NCBI GenBank assembly: GCA_016841205.1
Contig: JAENZP010000017.1
Location: forward strand, 1-64,000
Direction of reading: 5' to 3'
Length of the DNA stretch: 64,000 nt
Source: Desulfoscipio geothermicus
Lineage (GTDB): Bacteria; Bacillota; Desulfotomaculia; Desulfotomaculales; Desulfallaceae
In this document: in pieces, positions 35,789 through 45,671 of the stretch
Numbering within the stretch: position 1 is the stretch's first letter
Layout: every line of letters begins with the position of its first letter
Notes under the pieces: generated by a model
What the model was told of the DNA's origin: nothing
The model's database searches: none
The model's input: only the letters and a program-made list of their open reading frames with translations
Position numbers and translations under genes: made by a program

Positions 35789-36580
35789 TCAATAAAGATC
35801 TTTAGCTAACTGTTTAACGGGAGCAAAATCACGTCTATGCAACGGACATGGACCAAATACGGATAGAGCGGTCATATGGGCAACAGTACCATAACCTTTA
35901 TGCGCATTAAAGCCATATTCCGGATATAACAAATGACAAATATGCATTAACCTGTCTCTGGTTACTTTGGCCACCACTGATGCTGCAGCAATTGAGGGGC
36001 ACAACCCGTCACCGCCTATTACCGCCTGTTGAGCAAGATTGCTACCAGGCATGGTAAACCGTCCATCTATCAGTACAAGCTCAGGTTGTGTGTCTAAATT
36101 GTTTACTGCCCGCAGCATGGCCAGCATGGTGGCCTGGTGAATATTGTAAAGCTCTATCTCAGCCACAGTAGCTATGCCCACCGCCCAGGCAATCGCAGTC
36201 TTTTTAATGCTCGCATCTAGCTTGGCACGCTTGGCAGGAGCTATCTTTTTGGAGTCATCCAAATCCTCTAATAAAAAAGCCTCAGGCAATATTACAGCTG
36301 CAGCCACCACCGGTCCAGCCAGCGGCCCCCTGCCTGCCTCGTCCACACCTGCCACAACATCACAACACGGCTTTCTTAAAGACCGCTCATACGCTTTCAT
36401 TTTTTCCAGACGACTAAAATTAGCTTCTTTCTTTTGCCTGATGGTTACATAATGCCTGTACAGCGATTGCACTGAAGAACGCTTATCCAGTGCCATAGCC
36501 TGCAGGAGTTCAACAGTGGGTACGCCATTTTGGCCGGCCAGCTCTTTAATTTGCGCCACAGTGAAAGAAGTTATATCCAC
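35789..36580 (-). CDS. rnhB: Ribonuclease HII (263 aa)
   Basis: Removes ribonucleotides and RNA primers from DNA-RNA hybrids. Active site G-V-D-E-A-G-R-G-P-L-A-G-P (Asp/Glu), a third acid in V-L-I-D-G-R, and D-D-S-K-K; S-I-A-A-A-S-V-V-A-K-V-T-R-D is also typical. An N-terminal domain of about 70 residues before the catalytic core matches the long Bacillus-type RnhB. It lies in the conserved rplS-lepB-rbgA-rnhB run. Confidence 0.96.
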   Translation of the reverse strand: MDITSFTVAQIKELAGQNGVPTVELLQAMALDKRSSVQSLYRHYVTIRQKKEANFSRLEKMKAYERSLRKPCCDVVAGVDEAGRGPLAGPVVAAAVILPEAFLLEDLDDSKKIAPAKRAKLDASIKKTAIAWAVGIATVAEIELYNIHQATMLAMLRAVNNLDTQPELVLIDGRFTMPGSNLAQQAVIGGDGLCPSIAAASVVAKVTRDRLMHICHLLYPEYGFNAHKGYGTVAHMTALSVFGPCPLHRRDFAPVKQLAKDLY

Positions 36581-36661
36581 GTAATTACTCCGACATAAAA
36601 TTTGAGCTTATATTTTTTTTCGCGATTTAGTTTGAAATCCCTGCCATTTAGTAAAATATTT

Positions 36662-37504
36662 TTATGGTAATTCGAGGCTATACTTCCCCAATCTACCCTC
36701 GCGAAACTCTTTGATAATAAAAACAGCTGTTTTATAACCGTCGATTTTTCCGCCAGATAAGTAGAAACCTCTGTAAACACCAATTCTTTCAATGACTTGC
36801 CATGTGTTTTCCGGTAAATCTTCTAGTTTATAACGACTGGTCAGCACATTGGGCGCTTTATCCAACAGCCACTGTACCAGTTTGCTACAAACCTCCTCGG
36901 AATTGTATATTTGTTCTTTAATAGCCCCGGTAACCGCCAACTTATATGCCGTTTCGGGATCCTCAAATTTAGGCCAGAGAATGCCGGGTGTATCCAGTAA
37001 TTCCAACTTTCCCCCCAACTTAATCCATTGCTCGCCCCTTGTTACCCCCGGGCGGTTGCCCGTACGGGCCGCTTTTTTGCCGGCCAGCCTGTTGATCAGC
37101 ATGGACTTACCCACATTGGGCACCCCTACTACCATACAGCGGGCTAATCTGGCGAACCGTCCCCTGGCCATATATTTTTGCACAGCCGGTCTGGCCTGCT
37201 GCTCAGCTAGCGCAATCATTTTTTTTATTCCGATACCATGGTGAGCATCCACAGCCACAGCCGGAAAACCATTACAGCTAAAATAATCCAGCCAGGCTGC
37301 CGTAGCATCAGGATCGGCAAGATCCGACTTGTTCAGTACCACCAGTCTTGGCTTATCTTTTAAAATTACATTTATATCGGGGTTTCTGCTGCTGGCAGGT
37401 ATACGGGCATCCAGCAACTCAATTACTACATCCACCATCTGCAGGTTCTGCTGAACCTGCTTTCGTGCTTTGGCCATATGCCCCGGGTACCATTGGATAT
37501 CCAT
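36662..37504 (-). CDS. rbgA: Ribosome biogenesis GTPase RbgA/YlqF (280 aa)
   Basis: Circularly permuted GTPase needed for late 50S subunit assembly. Motif order is permuted as expected: G4 L-N-K-S-D at about residue 57, then G1 G-V-P-N-V-G-K-S-M at about 124, and G3 D-T-P-G-I-L-W-P. The N-terminal W-Y-P-G-H-M-A-K-A-R is the family signature. A helical C-terminal RNA-binding domain follows. Confidence 0.96.
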   Translation of the reverse strand: MDIQWYPGHMAKARKQVQQNLQMVDVVIELLDARIPASSRNPDINVILKDKPRLVVLNKSDLADPDATAAWLDYFSCNGFPAVAVDAHHGIGIKKMIALAEQQARPAVQKYMARGRFARLARCMVVGVPNVGKSMLINRLAGKKAARTGNRPGVTRGEQWIKLGGKLELLDTPGILWPKFEDPETAYKLAVTGAIKEQIYNSEEVCSKLVQWLLDKAPNVLTSRYKLEDLPENTWQVIERIGVYRGFYLSGGKIDGYKTAVFIIKEFREGRLGKYSLELP

Positions 37505-37607
37505 TTTTTCCCTAGTCCTTTATATTATCTAGCTTATTCCTTCCAATGGCACTTATGCATAATGCCGGTATTGAAAGGTTTGAAGTAAAGTAGGTTTACA
37601 ATTTCTT

Positions 37608-38159
37608 TTATAAAAATCTAATCCGATTTAAAGGCCAGTAAATCAATACTGCTTTACCGATAATATTTTCTTCCGGCAATGCTCCCCAGACTCTACTATC
37701 ATCGCTGTTATTGCGGTTATCCCCCATCATGAAATAATTGCCGCGGGGTACCTCCACCGGCCCGAAATCAGCAAAGGTAAGTCCCTCCGGAAGATAGTCC
37801 TCCTGCACCAGTTGGCCGTTGACATATAATTGACTATTGCGAATAGACAAACTTTCACCACCGACACCAATGGTTCTCTTCACAAAGTCCCGACTGGGGT
37901 CAAGAGGAAACTTAAACACCATCACATCGCCCCGTTTTGGTTCGCTGAAATGGTAGTTCAATTTACTAACGATAATTCTATCCCCCACTAGCAAACTGGG
38001 AACCATAGATTCGGAAGGGATATAAAAAGGCTGAAACACGAACGTCCTTATAATAACAGCCAACAATATAGCTATGGCTACCGACTCTAAAATGTCCATT
38101 ATTGCAGACTTGCCTTTTGCCTTTTTTTCCGCCAGTTGATCTTGACCCGAATTTCCCAT
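37608..38159 (-). CDS. lepB: Type I signal peptidase (183 aa)
   Basis: Single N-terminal membrane anchor (residues about 20-45). Box B with catalytic Ser in P-S-E-S-M-V-P-S-L, box D with Lys in D-F-V-K-R-T-I-G, box E M-G-D-N-R-N-N-S-D-D-S-R. Processes secreted pre-proteins such as those with signal peptides in this window. It follows rplS after a terminator-like hairpin. Confidence 0.96.
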   Translation of the reverse strand: MGNSGQDQLAEKKAKGKSAIMDILESVAIAILLAVIIRTFVFQPFYIPSESMVPSLLVGDRIIVSKLNYHFSEPKRGDVMVFKFPLDPSRDFVKRTIGVGGESLSIRNSQLYVNGQLVQEDYLPEGLTFADFGPVEVPRGNYFMMGDNRNNSDDSRVWGALPEENIIGKAVLIYWPLNRIRFL

Positions 38160-38194
38160 CTCAATCCCCTCGATTAATCATCATAAATTTCATT

Positions 38195-38225
38195 TAAAAA
38201 GGGACTGTTTTATAAGCAGTCCCTG
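38195..38225 (-). terminator. Terminator between rplS and lepB
   Basis: AGGGACTG pairs with CAGTCCCT around a 9-nt loop. On the minus strand it is followed by TTTTTAAA. It lies 6 bp after the rplS stop, so rplS and lepB are at least partly uncoupled. Confidence 0.8.
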
Positions 38226-38230
38226 TAACA

Positions 38231-38578
38231 CTAGCGGCGGCGAATTTCTTTAATACGAGCAGCTTTGCCGCGCAGTTTGCGCAGGTAGTAAAGTCTAGCT
38301 CTGCGGACACGTCCTCGCCTGGTAACTTCTATTTTATCAATACGTGGTGAATGCAGTGGAAAAGTTCTTTCCACACCAACTCCATAAGATACTCGGCGCA
38401 CGGTGAATGTTTCACCAAGACCACCGCCGCGGCGCCTGATTACCACACCTTCAAAAACCTGAATCCTTTCCCGACTGCCTTCTACTACTTTGACATGTAC
38501 CTTAACAGTATCACCAGGGCTAAAATCAGGTATATTCTCTTTAAATTGATCTTGTTCAATCGCTTTAATTAAATCCAT
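38231..38578 (-). CDS. rplS: 50S ribosomal protein L19 (115 aa)
   Basis: Full-length. Contains [24 protein letters not shown] and the L19 signature near the C-terminus: [17 protein letters not shown]. It sits at the 30S-50S interface. AGGAGG precedes the ATG. Confidence 0.97.
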   Translation of the reverse strand: MDLIKAIEQDQFKENIPDFSPGDTVKVHVKVVEGSRERIQVFEGVVIRRRGGGLGETFTVRRVSYGVGVERTFPLHSPRIDKIEVTRRGRVRRARLYYLRKLRGKAARIKEIRRR

Positions 38579-38729
38579 ATCTGTAACCTCCTTCCCCCCA
38601 GATGTTCATACCCCGGCATTATCGGGATAGCGGACCACCGTAATAAACAAGAAAAATTATACCACAATACCTCCGACGGTGCAACGACCCTTAAAAATTC
38701 CTTATCTACGCGAAGCTTTAAGTCTTTTT

Positions 38730-39803
38730 TTACTCTTTGCGCCTGCTGAATTGGTCGACTTTGTTTAGTAGATACTCTTTAATTTTATCTGTCGGGTTAT
38801 TGATGAATATATAAATTACACCGCCTGCCACAACTAATAACCCGATAAAAAATGCAGTTTTCCAGCCCGACTTGGCCTGAGGCGGTGGGGTTAAGCCCAG
38901 CATTTCCGGAACAGCATTAGCTAAAAGAGCTACCCCGCTTTGCGCCTCCGGTTTTTGATTAGTGTATGTGCCGACTTCAAGCAGCAGCGCAGTGGAAATC
39001 AAATCCTGATTGTAGTTGCCCTGTGCCATATATATTTCTTTTACCAGCCCGGGATTTCTTTTGTTGACGAAAGCCATTAAACGCTTGGCAAAGTCCAGAT
39101 TTGCAGACATTTTGGGATTTTGCCTGCCCACCACCAGGCGAATCTGGGTAACATCCCTGTTGGATATAATCTGGTGATAGAACTCGGGGTCGTCTATACC
39201 ATCCCGGTGCACATCAAAAATAGCCACCGGGTTTTGTCTCAATATTTTAACGGCTGTCCGACGAGATCGATAATAAGCATTGGCATCATGTGGATCATGG
39301 GGTGTTTTATCATAATCCACCTTTACTTCTTTCTCTTTAAGACCATTATTAAAAATTTCGCCTACTTGGAAAATACCGCCCTTAAAAGGGATGGAAGACG
39401 CCCCGTCGGTGGGCAAATAGGATTCATCCGAGTGAGTATGATATATACCTACAGGGCGTTTACGCCATTCTTGGTTCGATACAACAGCCACATCTTTGAT
39501 TTGATCATAATATTCCATATACGACAGTAAATTTTCATCTTTACCAATTAAACTAACCTTGGCCGTTTTGCCCTGCACACTAGTCACTTTATAGTGATAC
39601 CCTTGGTTATTGATTATTTCATCACCTCTGGCAGGTACGCGAGATGTAAGTGTCACCACAGTGCCATGCTGGTCAATATGTTTATAGCATACCCCGGCTA
39701 CATGGTCAGCTTGATCCCCGGCCGACGATGGCAAGGGACATATTGTGAACCCAAAACAAATGCTAATTATCACTAATAATAGACGCAATGCTTTCATGAC
39801 CAT
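38730..39803 (-). CDS. spoIIP: Stage II sporulation protein P (357 aa)
   Basis: Cell-wall amidase/endopeptidase that, with SpoIID and SpoIIM, drives engulfment of the forespore. N-terminal signal/anchor (residues 5-28) and a C-terminal membrane helix (about 318-338). SpoIIP motifs: G-I-Y-H-T-H-S-D-E-S-Y near residue 123, I-F-D-V-H-R-D-G near 195, and L-L-L-E-V-G-T near 283 (Zn ligands His/Glu). It shows that the organism is an endospore former. Single gene, next to rplS. Confidence 0.93.
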   Translation of the reverse strand: MVMKALRLLLVIISICFGFTICPLPSSAGDQADHVAGVCYKHIDQHGTVVTLTSRVPARGDEIINNQGYHYKVTSVQGKTAKVSLIGKDENLLSYMEYYDQIKDVAVVSNQEWRKRPVGIYHTHSDESYLPTDGASSIPFKGGIFQVGEIFNNGLKEKEVKVDYDKTPHDPHDANAYYRSRRTAVKILRQNPVAIFDVHRDGIDDPEFYHQIISNRDVTQIRLVVGRQNPKMSANLDFAKRLMAFVNKRNPGLVKEIYMAQGNYNQDLISTALLLEVGTYTNQKPEAQSGVALLANAVPEMLGLTPPPQAKSGWKTAFFIGLLVVAGGVIYIFINNPTDKIKEYLLNKVDQFSRRKE

Positions 39804-40019
39804 AGCCTCCCATTATAAAACATAGTAATTTTATAATGGCCTTATTTAATAGAAACTAGACATTGCAAAGCATATTAATTTATTAGTACTTTTTATCAAA
39901 ACCTGTCATAAACTATAAAAAAACCATATAGGTAATTCTAATATAGGGAGAGTCAGTCCATGTCAACATCAATATCCCTGGTACCGGCGGCGGCACCAGC
40001 CAGGCGGGTGTGTTAAACT

Positions 40020-40364
40020 ATGACCGAGTCAACCAATCAAATACCCTGCCCTTCCGGTCGTTTTTGGATAATCAAGCCGGGGGATACATTCTATTTAATA
40101 GCATCGTTTGTGGGCACTACAACTGCCGAACTGGAACAGCTCAACCCCGATATCGACCCTGCTAACCTGCAAATCGGCCAACAAATTTGCCTGCCCCCAG
40201 AGAGAGTTTGCCCCTCGGGCGTATTGTGGCTGGTAGCCCGGGGTGATACCCTGTACACCATCGCACTGGCCACAGGAACCACCGTAGAAAAGCTACTGGA
40301 GCTAAATCCACACGTCGATCCATTAAAACTTCTACCCGGACAAACTATCTGCCTGCCGGAATAA
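40020..40364 (+). CDS. Double LysM-domain protein (114 aa)
   Basis: Two LysM repeats (residues about 15-60 and 66-112), each of the form G-D-T-x-Y-x-I-A ... L-N-P-x-(I/V)-D-P ... G-Q-x-I-C-L-P, with a C-P-S-G lead-in. LysM binds peptidoglycan or chitin GlcNAc. There is no signal peptide, so it is probably spore-associated or released with the mother cell; this type is often found in spore coat/cortex proteins. The ATG at 40020 lacks a strong site. A better site (GGGAGAG) lies before an 18-codon frame at about 39960, which ends just before this ATG. Confidence 0.8.
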   Translation: MTESTNQIPCPSGRFWIIKPGDTFYLIASFVGTTTAELEQLNPDIDPANLQIGQQICLPPERVCPSGVLWLVARGDTLYTIALATGTTVEKLLELNPHVDPLKLLPGQTICLPE

Positions 40365-40376
40365 TTTACACAAATC

Positions 40377-41132
40377 CTAACCTTTGATAACCTCCTGGAT
40401 GTTTGCTGCTATTTCACGTAAAATATCCCGGTCTTCACTGGCCAGCACTTCTTCCCGTAGCAGGTCGGGGCGGCGTTCCAACGTTTTGAGCAGGGCCTGG
40501 CGGCGGCGCCAGCGCCTGATTTTTTCATGATGCCCGCTCATCAGAATCTCCGGCACGGACAAATCCCCGTAATCACGCGGTCGGGTATACTGTGGGTACT
40601 CTAATAAACCCCGGTAGAAGGAATCATCCTCAGCGGAGGCCTTTTCGCCCAGCACACCGGGAATCATCCGGGAAACAGCGTCCACCACCACCATCGCCGG
40701 CAGCTCGCCACCGGTGAGCACATAATCACCTATAGATAACTCGTCCGTTACAGCCAATTCGCGCACTCGTTCGTCGATACCCTCGTAATGCCCGCAAATA
40801 ATGACCAGGTGTTCTTCCCGGGCCAGATCCCTGGCCCAGTATTGATCAAAGGTCAAACCAGTGGGGCACATTAATATCACCCTGGCCAGCATACCGCCTC
40901 TTTGGCTGCGCACATACTCCAGAGCCCGCATGATGGGCGGCGCCTGCATCACCATACCGGCACCGCCACCGTATGGGGTATCGTCCACAGTGTTATGCTT
41001 ATTACCGGAAAAATCCCGAATATCAGTAAAACATATCTCCAACAGCCCTTTATCCCTGGCCCGTTTAATAATACTGCTATCAAAGGGACCGGAAAACATT
41101 TCAGGAAATAAGGTTAGCATATCTATTTTCAT
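40377..41132 (-). CDS. trmD: tRNA (guanine37-N1)-methyltransferase (251 aa)
   Basis: Methylates G37 of tRNAs with GNN anticodon, preventing frameshifting, with S-adenosylmethionine as donor. SPOUT trefoil-knot enzyme. Key region [10 protein letters not shown] near residue 133, G-H-Y-E-G-I-D-E-R, and N-terminal L-T-L-F-P-E-M-F. The start overlaps the rimM stop by 4 bp (ATGA). Confidence 0.97.
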   Translation of the reverse strand: MKIDMLTLFPEMFSGPFDSSIIKRARDKGLLEICFTDIRDFSGNKHNTVDDTPYGGGAGMVMQAPPIMRALEYVRSQRGGMLARVILMCPTGLTFDQYWARDLAREEHLVIICGHYEGIDERVRELAVTDELSIGDYVLTGGELPAMVVVDAVSRMIPGVLGEKASAEDDSFYRGLLEYPQYTRPRDYGDLSVPEILMSGHHEKIRRWRRRQALLKTLERRPDLLREEVLASEDRDILREIAANIQEVIKG

Positions 41133-41656
41133 GACAACTCTTCCAACCCTTCAGGCAAACAAACGGTCATTTTTTTTTGCTCCATATCAACGTTACGTAC
41201 CACTTTTTTAAGCGCCGGTATTAAAAGTGGTCGCCTCCCCTCACCTTCCACAATAAACACGTCATTGGCTCCGGTTTGCAGCACATCCTGTACTTGCCCC
41301 AGCCGACGCCCACCATCGGTAAACACTTCCATTCCCACTATATCAAAGATATAAAACGTATCCTCGGGCAACGGCATCAGCTCATCCCTGGAAATCAAAA
41401 TGGTCGCATTTTTTAGCGTTTCTGCAGCATTCATATCATCAATACCGGCAAACTTAATGATAATAAACTTTTTATGTGGATATATTTTTTCAATACTCAT
41501 CTGCATCGTTTTCCCATTAAGATCTAAAAAAGCCTTTTTCATAGCGTCAAACCGTTCAGGAAAATCCGTTAGCGGTATAACCCGCACCTCACCCCGGTGC
41601 CCCTGGGTATTCACTATTTTACCAATAGTTATATATTGCTCTTCAACACCCGGCAA
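41129..41656 (-). CDS. rimM: 16S rRNA processing protein RimM (175 aa)
   Basis: Assists 30S maturation near S19. N-terminal barrel [19 protein letters not shown]-barrel C-terminal half with [15 protein letters not shown] and [10 protein letters not shown]. Full length. Translation is coupled to trmD. Confidence 0.95.
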   Translation of the reverse strand: MPGVEEQYITIGKIVNTQGHRGEVRVIPLTDFPERFDAMKKAFLDLNGKTMQMSIEKIYPHKKFIIIKFAGIDDMNAAETLKNATILISRDELMPLPEDTFYIFDIVGMEVFTDGGRRLGQVQDVLQTGANDVFIVEGEGRRPLLIPALKKVVRNVDMEQKKMTVCLPEGLEELS

Positions 41657-41726
41657 AAACCATCACCCCAAACATAGAAAAGTTATCATCATTATCAGCG
41701 ATAGCTTTCAAGAATATGACTCTGAA

Positions 41727-41753
41727 TAAGAAAGAGGGCGGTTCGCCCCCTTT
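41727..41753 (-). terminator. Hairpin after khpA
   Basis: AAAGAGGGCG and CGCCCCCTTT form a near-perfect stem with a 3-nt loop. On the minus strand it is followed by CTTATTC, only weakly T-rich. It lies 20 bp past the khpA stop and may attenuate rather than end transcription into rimM-trmD. Confidence 0.55.
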
Positions 41754-41771
41754 GGTTGTTAGCTTATACAA

Positions 41772-41999
41772 TTAGATAATCTCTACGGTGACCTTTTTGC
41801 GCTCCTTGGTGGCTGCAGCTTTTACAACGGTCCGAATAGCTCTGGCAATCTTACCTTGTTTACCAATAACCTTACCCATATCATCCTGGGCAACCCGTAA
41901 CTCAATCACACAAGACTTTTCTCTTTCAATCATGTCTACGGTCACCATTTCAGGATGGTCGACGAGGGCTTTGGCCAATGTTTCCACCAGTTCCTTCAT
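41772..41999 (-). CDS. khpA: KH-domain RNA-binding protein KhpA/YlqC (75 aa)
   Basis: A single KH domain with the G-K-x-I-G-K-Q-G-K-I-A-R loop (GxxG). The family pairs with KhpB and binds RNA in cell-envelope regulation. It sits between rpsP and rimM, its universal Firmicutes position. Confidence 0.95.
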   Translation of the reverse strand: MKELVETLAKALVDHPEMVTVDMIEREKSCVIELRVAQDDMGKVIGKQGKIARAIRTVVKAAATKERKKVTVEII

Positions 42000-42025
42000 C
42001 GGATAGACCTCCTCTACTGGTCCAT

Positions 42026-42304
42026 TTACTGCCCCTCGCCGCCAACAACGTTCTTATTGATACCAACTTTATTAAACAGCGCTTTAGTGGTATCCGTAAG
42101 CTGTGCGCCTTTACTTAACCACTCCACCGCTTTTGCTTCGTTGATATTAATCACGGCCGGGTTTTTCAGCGGGTCATAATAGCCAATTTCTTCTATAAAA
42201 CGGCCGTCCCTAGGGGAGCGGGAATCAGCAACCACTATCCGGTAAAACGGCTTTTTCTTAGCTCCCATTCTCTTGAGCCTGATTTTTACTGCCACAATAT
42301 TCAC
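42026..42304 (-). CDS. rpsP: 30S ribosomal protein S16 (92 aa)
   Basis: Typical start [20 protein letters not shown], here preceded by M-N-I-V, and [12 protein letters not shown]. The canonical start is probably a GTG three codons in (V4), which sits at better distance from AAAGGAGGTGAA (about 9 nt). Between ffh and khpA. Confidence 0.97.
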   Translation of the reverse strand: MNIVAVKIRLKRMGAKKKPFYRIVVADSRSPRDGRFIEEIGYYDPLKNPAVININEAKAVEWLSKGAQLTDTTKALFNKVGINKNVVGGEGQ

Positions 42305-42338
42305 CTCCTTTAGCTGATGTTAATATATCTTATTATTT

Positions 42339-43700
42339 TTAAAATGGAGATCCCTTTTTACCAAAGCCAAGCAGGTTTTTTTTGCCTTTCTTAGCACCCT
42401 TCCCCATATCCATCAACTGGCGCATCATTTTCCTGGTTTGCTCAAACTGTTTAAGCAGGCGGTTAACTTCTTGCACACTGGTGCCACTGCCCTGGGCAAT
42501 ACGCCTACGCCGGCTTCCGTTAATCTCCTGGGGATGCTGCCTTTCCCAGGGAGTCATGGAGCTAATGATAGCTTCCACAAAAACCAGATCCTTATCATCC
42601 ACCTCTAAATCCTTAAGTTTTTTCATTCCCCCCAAACCGGGGATCATACCCAGGATTTGGTCAAGGGGTCCCATTTTTTTAACCTGGCTTATTTGTTGGA
42701 CAAAATCCTCCAAGGTAAACTCCATGCTCCTAATGCGATTGTTGAGTATTTCCACCTGTTCTTGATCAAAGTTAGCCTGAGCTTTTTCTATCAAAGTCAG
42801 CATATCACCCATGCCTAAAATGCGGTCGGCCATCCGGTCGGGGTGAAAATCTTCCAGAGCGTCTAACTTCTCACCCATACCAACAAATTTTATCGGGCAG
42901 CCCGTCACTGTCTTAACTGAAAGCGCAGCCCCTCCCCGGGTATCCCCATCCAGCTTGGTGAGTATCACCCCGGTTAAAGATAAGCGCTCGTTAAAGGCTT
43001 TAGCCACATTAACAGCATCCTGCCCGGTCATGGAGTCAACCACCAACAGTATTTCATTGGGTTTGACAGTTTCCATAATGTTTTGAAGCTCAGTCATTAG
43101 CCCTTCATCAATATGCAACCGGCCGGCTGTATCAAGAATAACCAAGTCATTACCCTCCCGGCGGGCTTTTTCAACAGCCGTCCGGGCAATATCCGGCGGG
43201 GCAACATTGTCACCCATATCAAACACGGGCACATCCAATTGCCCGCCCAGCACCTGCAGCTGTTTAATAGCCGCCGGGCGGTAGATATCACAAGCCACCA
43301 GCATAGGCCGGCGCCCCTGGCGGCGCATATGATTGGCTAGTTTGGCGGTAGTAGTGGTTTTACCGCCCCCTTGCAAGCCTACCATCATCACCACCGTGGG
43401 CGGTGCCGGGGCTAGCTCTATTTTACTCCGGGTTCCCCCCATTAGAGTAGCTAATTCATCATGTACAATTTTAATTACCTGTTGAGCAGGGGTAAGACTT
43501 TGTAAAACATCTAAACCTACGGCCCTTTCCCTGATCCGGGCGATAAAATCCTTGACTACCAAAAAGTTAACATCAGCACCGATAAGCGCCCGGCGCACTT
43601 CCTTTAAAGCCTGATCAACATCCTCTTCGGTAAGCCGACCCTTGCCCCGCAATTTTTTGAAGGTCTCCTGGAGCTTTTCAGCTAAACCGGAAAAAACCAT
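42339..43700 (-). CDS. ffh: Signal recognition particle protein Ffh (453 aa)
   Basis: Binds signal sequences and 4.5S/6S RNA for co-translational membrane targeting. NG domain: G1 G-L-Q-G-G-G-K-T-T-T at about residue 107, D-T-A-G-R-L-H, and T-K-L-D-G-D-T-R-G-G-A. C-terminal M domain is Met-rich with S-R-R-R-R-I-A-Q-G-S-G. Starts 5 bp after ylxM. Confidence 0.97.
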   Translation of the reverse strand: MVFSGLAEKLQETFKKLRGKGRLTEEDVDQALKEVRRALIGADVNFLVVKDFIARIRERAVGLDVLQSLTPAQQVIKIVHDELATLMGGTRSKIELAPAPPTVVMMVGLQGGGKTTTTAKLANHMRRQGRRPMLVACDIYRPAAIKQLQVLGGQLDVPVFDMGDNVAPPDIARTAVEKARREGNDLVILDTAGRLHIDEGLMTELQNIMETVKPNEILLVVDSMTGQDAVNVAKAFNERLSLTGVILTKLDGDTRGGAALSVKTVTGCPIKFVGMGEKLDALEDFHPDRMADRILGMGDMLTLIEKAQANFDQEQVEILNNRIRSMEFTLEDFVQQISQVKKMGPLDQILGMIPGLGGMKKLKDLEVDDKDLVFVEAIISSMTPWERQHPQEINGSRRRRIAQGSGTSVQEVNRLLKQFEQTRKMMRQLMDMGKGAKKGKKNLLGFGKKGSPF

Positions 43701-43705
43701 ACATT

Positions 43706-44053
43706 TTACCCCCTGTCCATCTCCAGTAGTTCCTGCAATATTTTCCTGGCCCGGGCCAGCTGTTGAGGCGATGGCTCCGGAGGTTCTTCCAACAACCGGG
43801 CAACATCAGCCAGTTTATTGCGCTGCAGTAAGAATTTATCAATTAGACCCAATTTGTTTTCATAATTAGCCAGTACACTTTCCGCCCTTTTAAGCATATC
43901 ATGCACTGCCTGCCGGCTGACCCCGTAGTTTTCAGCAATTTCTCCCAGAGAATAATCATTTCCATAATATAAATCAATAAATTTTTGTTGTCTTTCAGTT
44001 AACAGTGGGCCGTAAAAATCGTACAGCAAAGTCATCTTAATAACTTTATCCAT
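43706..44053 (-). CDS. ylxM: YlxM-family putative DNA-binding protein (115 aa)
   Basis: Sigma-70 region-4-like helix-turn-helix: Y-G-P-L-L-T-E-R-Q-Q-K-F near the N-terminus and S-L-G-E-I-A-E-N-Y-G-V-S-R-Q-A-V-H-D. Thought to modulate the SRP pathway; always upstream of ffh. I use the internal ATG at 44053, which fits the family N-terminus. The 33 codons further upstream are hydrophobic and unlike the family. No strong ribosome site precedes it. Confidence 0.9.
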   Translation of the reverse strand: MDKVIKMTLLYDFYGPLLTERQQKFIDLYYGNDYSLGEIAENYGVSRQAVHDMLKRAESVLANYENKLGLIDKFLLQRNKLADVARLLEEPPEPSPQQLARARKILQELLEMDRG

Positions 44054-44143
44054 AAGCACAGAAAACCTTTCTATATAAAGCCAAAATACTTTACAGCTAA
44101 TTTTACTTAAATACAATAACTGTGTCAAGCAAATATGTAAAAA

Positions 44144-44172
44144 TTGACACACCTGAATTAGCGTGATACATT
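44144..44172 (+). promoter_or_regulatory. Promoter of the class III aminotransferase
   Basis: -35 TTGACA at 44144-44149, 17-bp spacer, -10 TACATT at 44167-44172. The predicted start of transcription is about 44179, which argues that the coding start lies downstream, at 44218. Confidence 0.6.
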
Positions 44173-44217
44173 TATACCGTGCACAATGTTATGCACAATC
44201 CGGGAGGAGAGATTGGA

Positions 44218-45633
44218 TTGGGGATTAATAAACTAACACCAATATCAACACCTGAATCGCTTATTTCTTTAGCCGGTGCACAAGCCTTGCAAAGGGAAGA
44301 AGTAAGAACATTACATAAAAATTATGGCAATGCCAGCCTAGTTAACATGCTGGGTATGCTGAACTTCGACCGACAGTTCGTCCGGGCCCAGGGAATCCGG
44401 CTGTGGGATAGTGATGGCCGGGACTACCTTGATTTTCTAGGCGGGTACGGTTCTCTGAATCTGGGCCACAATCACCCGCAAATTATCGCTGCACTGCAGC
44501 AGGTTAAGGAAATGCCCAATCTATTGCAAGCCAGCGTCCCTACCATGGCAGCAGCGCTGCTGCACAACCTGTCTGTAATTACCCCGGGCAATTTAAAAAG
44601 ATCCTTTTTAGGAAACAGCGGTGCCGAAGCGGTAGAAGGGGCGTTAAAATTAGCTAGGGCAGCTACGGAGAGAAAAACATTTATTTATTGCCGGAACTCT
44701 TTCCATGGCAAATCTTTTGGCGCCCTGTCCGTCACTGGGCGGGAAAAATACCGCAAACCATTTGATCCACTGCTTAGTGAATGCGTTGAAGTACCGTTCG
44801 GCGACATAAACGCGCTGCGCCGCGCCCTCAAAGAACACCAGGCCGCAGCTTTCATAGTTGAACCTATCCAGGGCGAAGGCGGCATCAATACACCACCTCC
44901 GGGCTACCTGCCGGAAGCAGCCCGGGTTTGTCGGGAAGCCGGCACGTTATTTATCGCAGATGAAATCCAAACCGGTCTTGGCCGCACCGGGACAATGTTT
45001 GCCTGCCAGCATGAAAACGTAGAACCGGATATTATGTGCCTGGCTAAATCCCTTGGGGGAGGGATTATGCCCATCGGCGCTTTCATTGCCACTGACGACA
45101 TATGGAATAAAGCATATGGCAGCATAGAAAAGGCCACCCTGCACACCTCCACCTTCGGCGGTAATACTTGGGCTGCCGCGGCAGGTATAGCCGCTATAGA
45201 AGTACTGGTCAAGGAAAACCTGGCGGGTGCAGCCGAAGAAAAGGGCCGTTACTTTATATCGGGGCTGAAAGTTTTACAGAAAAAGTACCCTCTTCTTCAA
45301 GAGGTACGGGGGCGGGGATTACTTATCGGCATTGAACTGGCCCAGCCAGGTAACCTGGCCAACAAGGCCACATTGGGGGTAGTTTCCAAACTGTCTAACG
45401 AATACCTGGGCAGTATGGTGGCCGTCGAATTGCTTAATAAGCACCGCATTGTAACTGCTTATACCTTAAATAATCCCAATGTAATCAGGCTGGAACCGCC
45501 ACTGATCGTCAGCAAGGAAGAAATTGATTGTGTACTAAACGCCCTGGAAGACGTACTAAAACATCACAAAGGTTTTCTTAGTTTCGCGGCCACCAGCGTC
45601 AAGACAGTGCTAGGCACCATACGAAAAAAATAA
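44218..45633 (+). CDS. Class III PLP aminotransferase (putrescine/acetylornithine aminotransferase-like, 471 aa)
   Basis: PLP fold-type I enzyme. Catalytic Lys in C-L-A-K-S-L-G-G-G-I-M-P-I-G, the Asp before it in F-I-A-D-E-I-Q-T-G-L-G-R-T-G, and phosphate-binding N-S-G-A-E-A-V-E-G-A-L-K. Closest in feel to putrescine aminotransferase (PatA/YgjG), which also has a long N-terminal extension, or to acetylornithine/diaminobutyrate types. Substrate is unresolved. The start I favour is TTG at 44218, 8 nt after GGGAGGAGAG. A GTG at 44179 is in frame but coincides with the predicted transcription start. Plus-strand single gene between two minus-strand operons. Confidence 0.87.
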   Translation: MGINKLTPISTPESLISLAGAQALQREEVRTLHKNYGNASLVNMLGMLNFDRQFVRAQGIRLWDSDGRDYLDFLGGYGSLNLGHNHPQIIAALQQVKEMPNLLQASVPTMAAALLHNLSVITPGNLKRSFLGNSGAEAVEGALKLARAATERKTFIYCRNSFHGKSFGALSVTGREKYRKPFDPLLSECVEVPFGDINALRRALKEHQAAAFIVEPIQGEGGINTPPPGYLPEAARVCREAGTLFIADEIQTGLGRTGTMFACQHENVEPDIMCLAKSLGGGIMPIGAFIATDDIWNKAYGSIEKATLHTSTFGGNTWAAAAGIAAIEVLVKENLAGAAEEKGRYFISGLKVLQKKYPLLQEVRGRGLLIGIELAQPGNLANKATLGVVSKLSNEYLGSMVAVELLNKHRIVTAYTLNNPNVIRLEPPLIVSKEEIDCVLNALEDVLKHHKGFLSFAATSVKTVLGTIRKK

Positions 45634-45671
45634 ATAGATTTTACAAACCCGTCAAAGGAAACCGTACAAAC

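Noticed and set aside
39960-40016. 18-codon frame before the LysM gene
   Set aside because: It has a ribosome site but no recognisable sequence; most likely a chance frame or a mis-set start region of the LysM gene.
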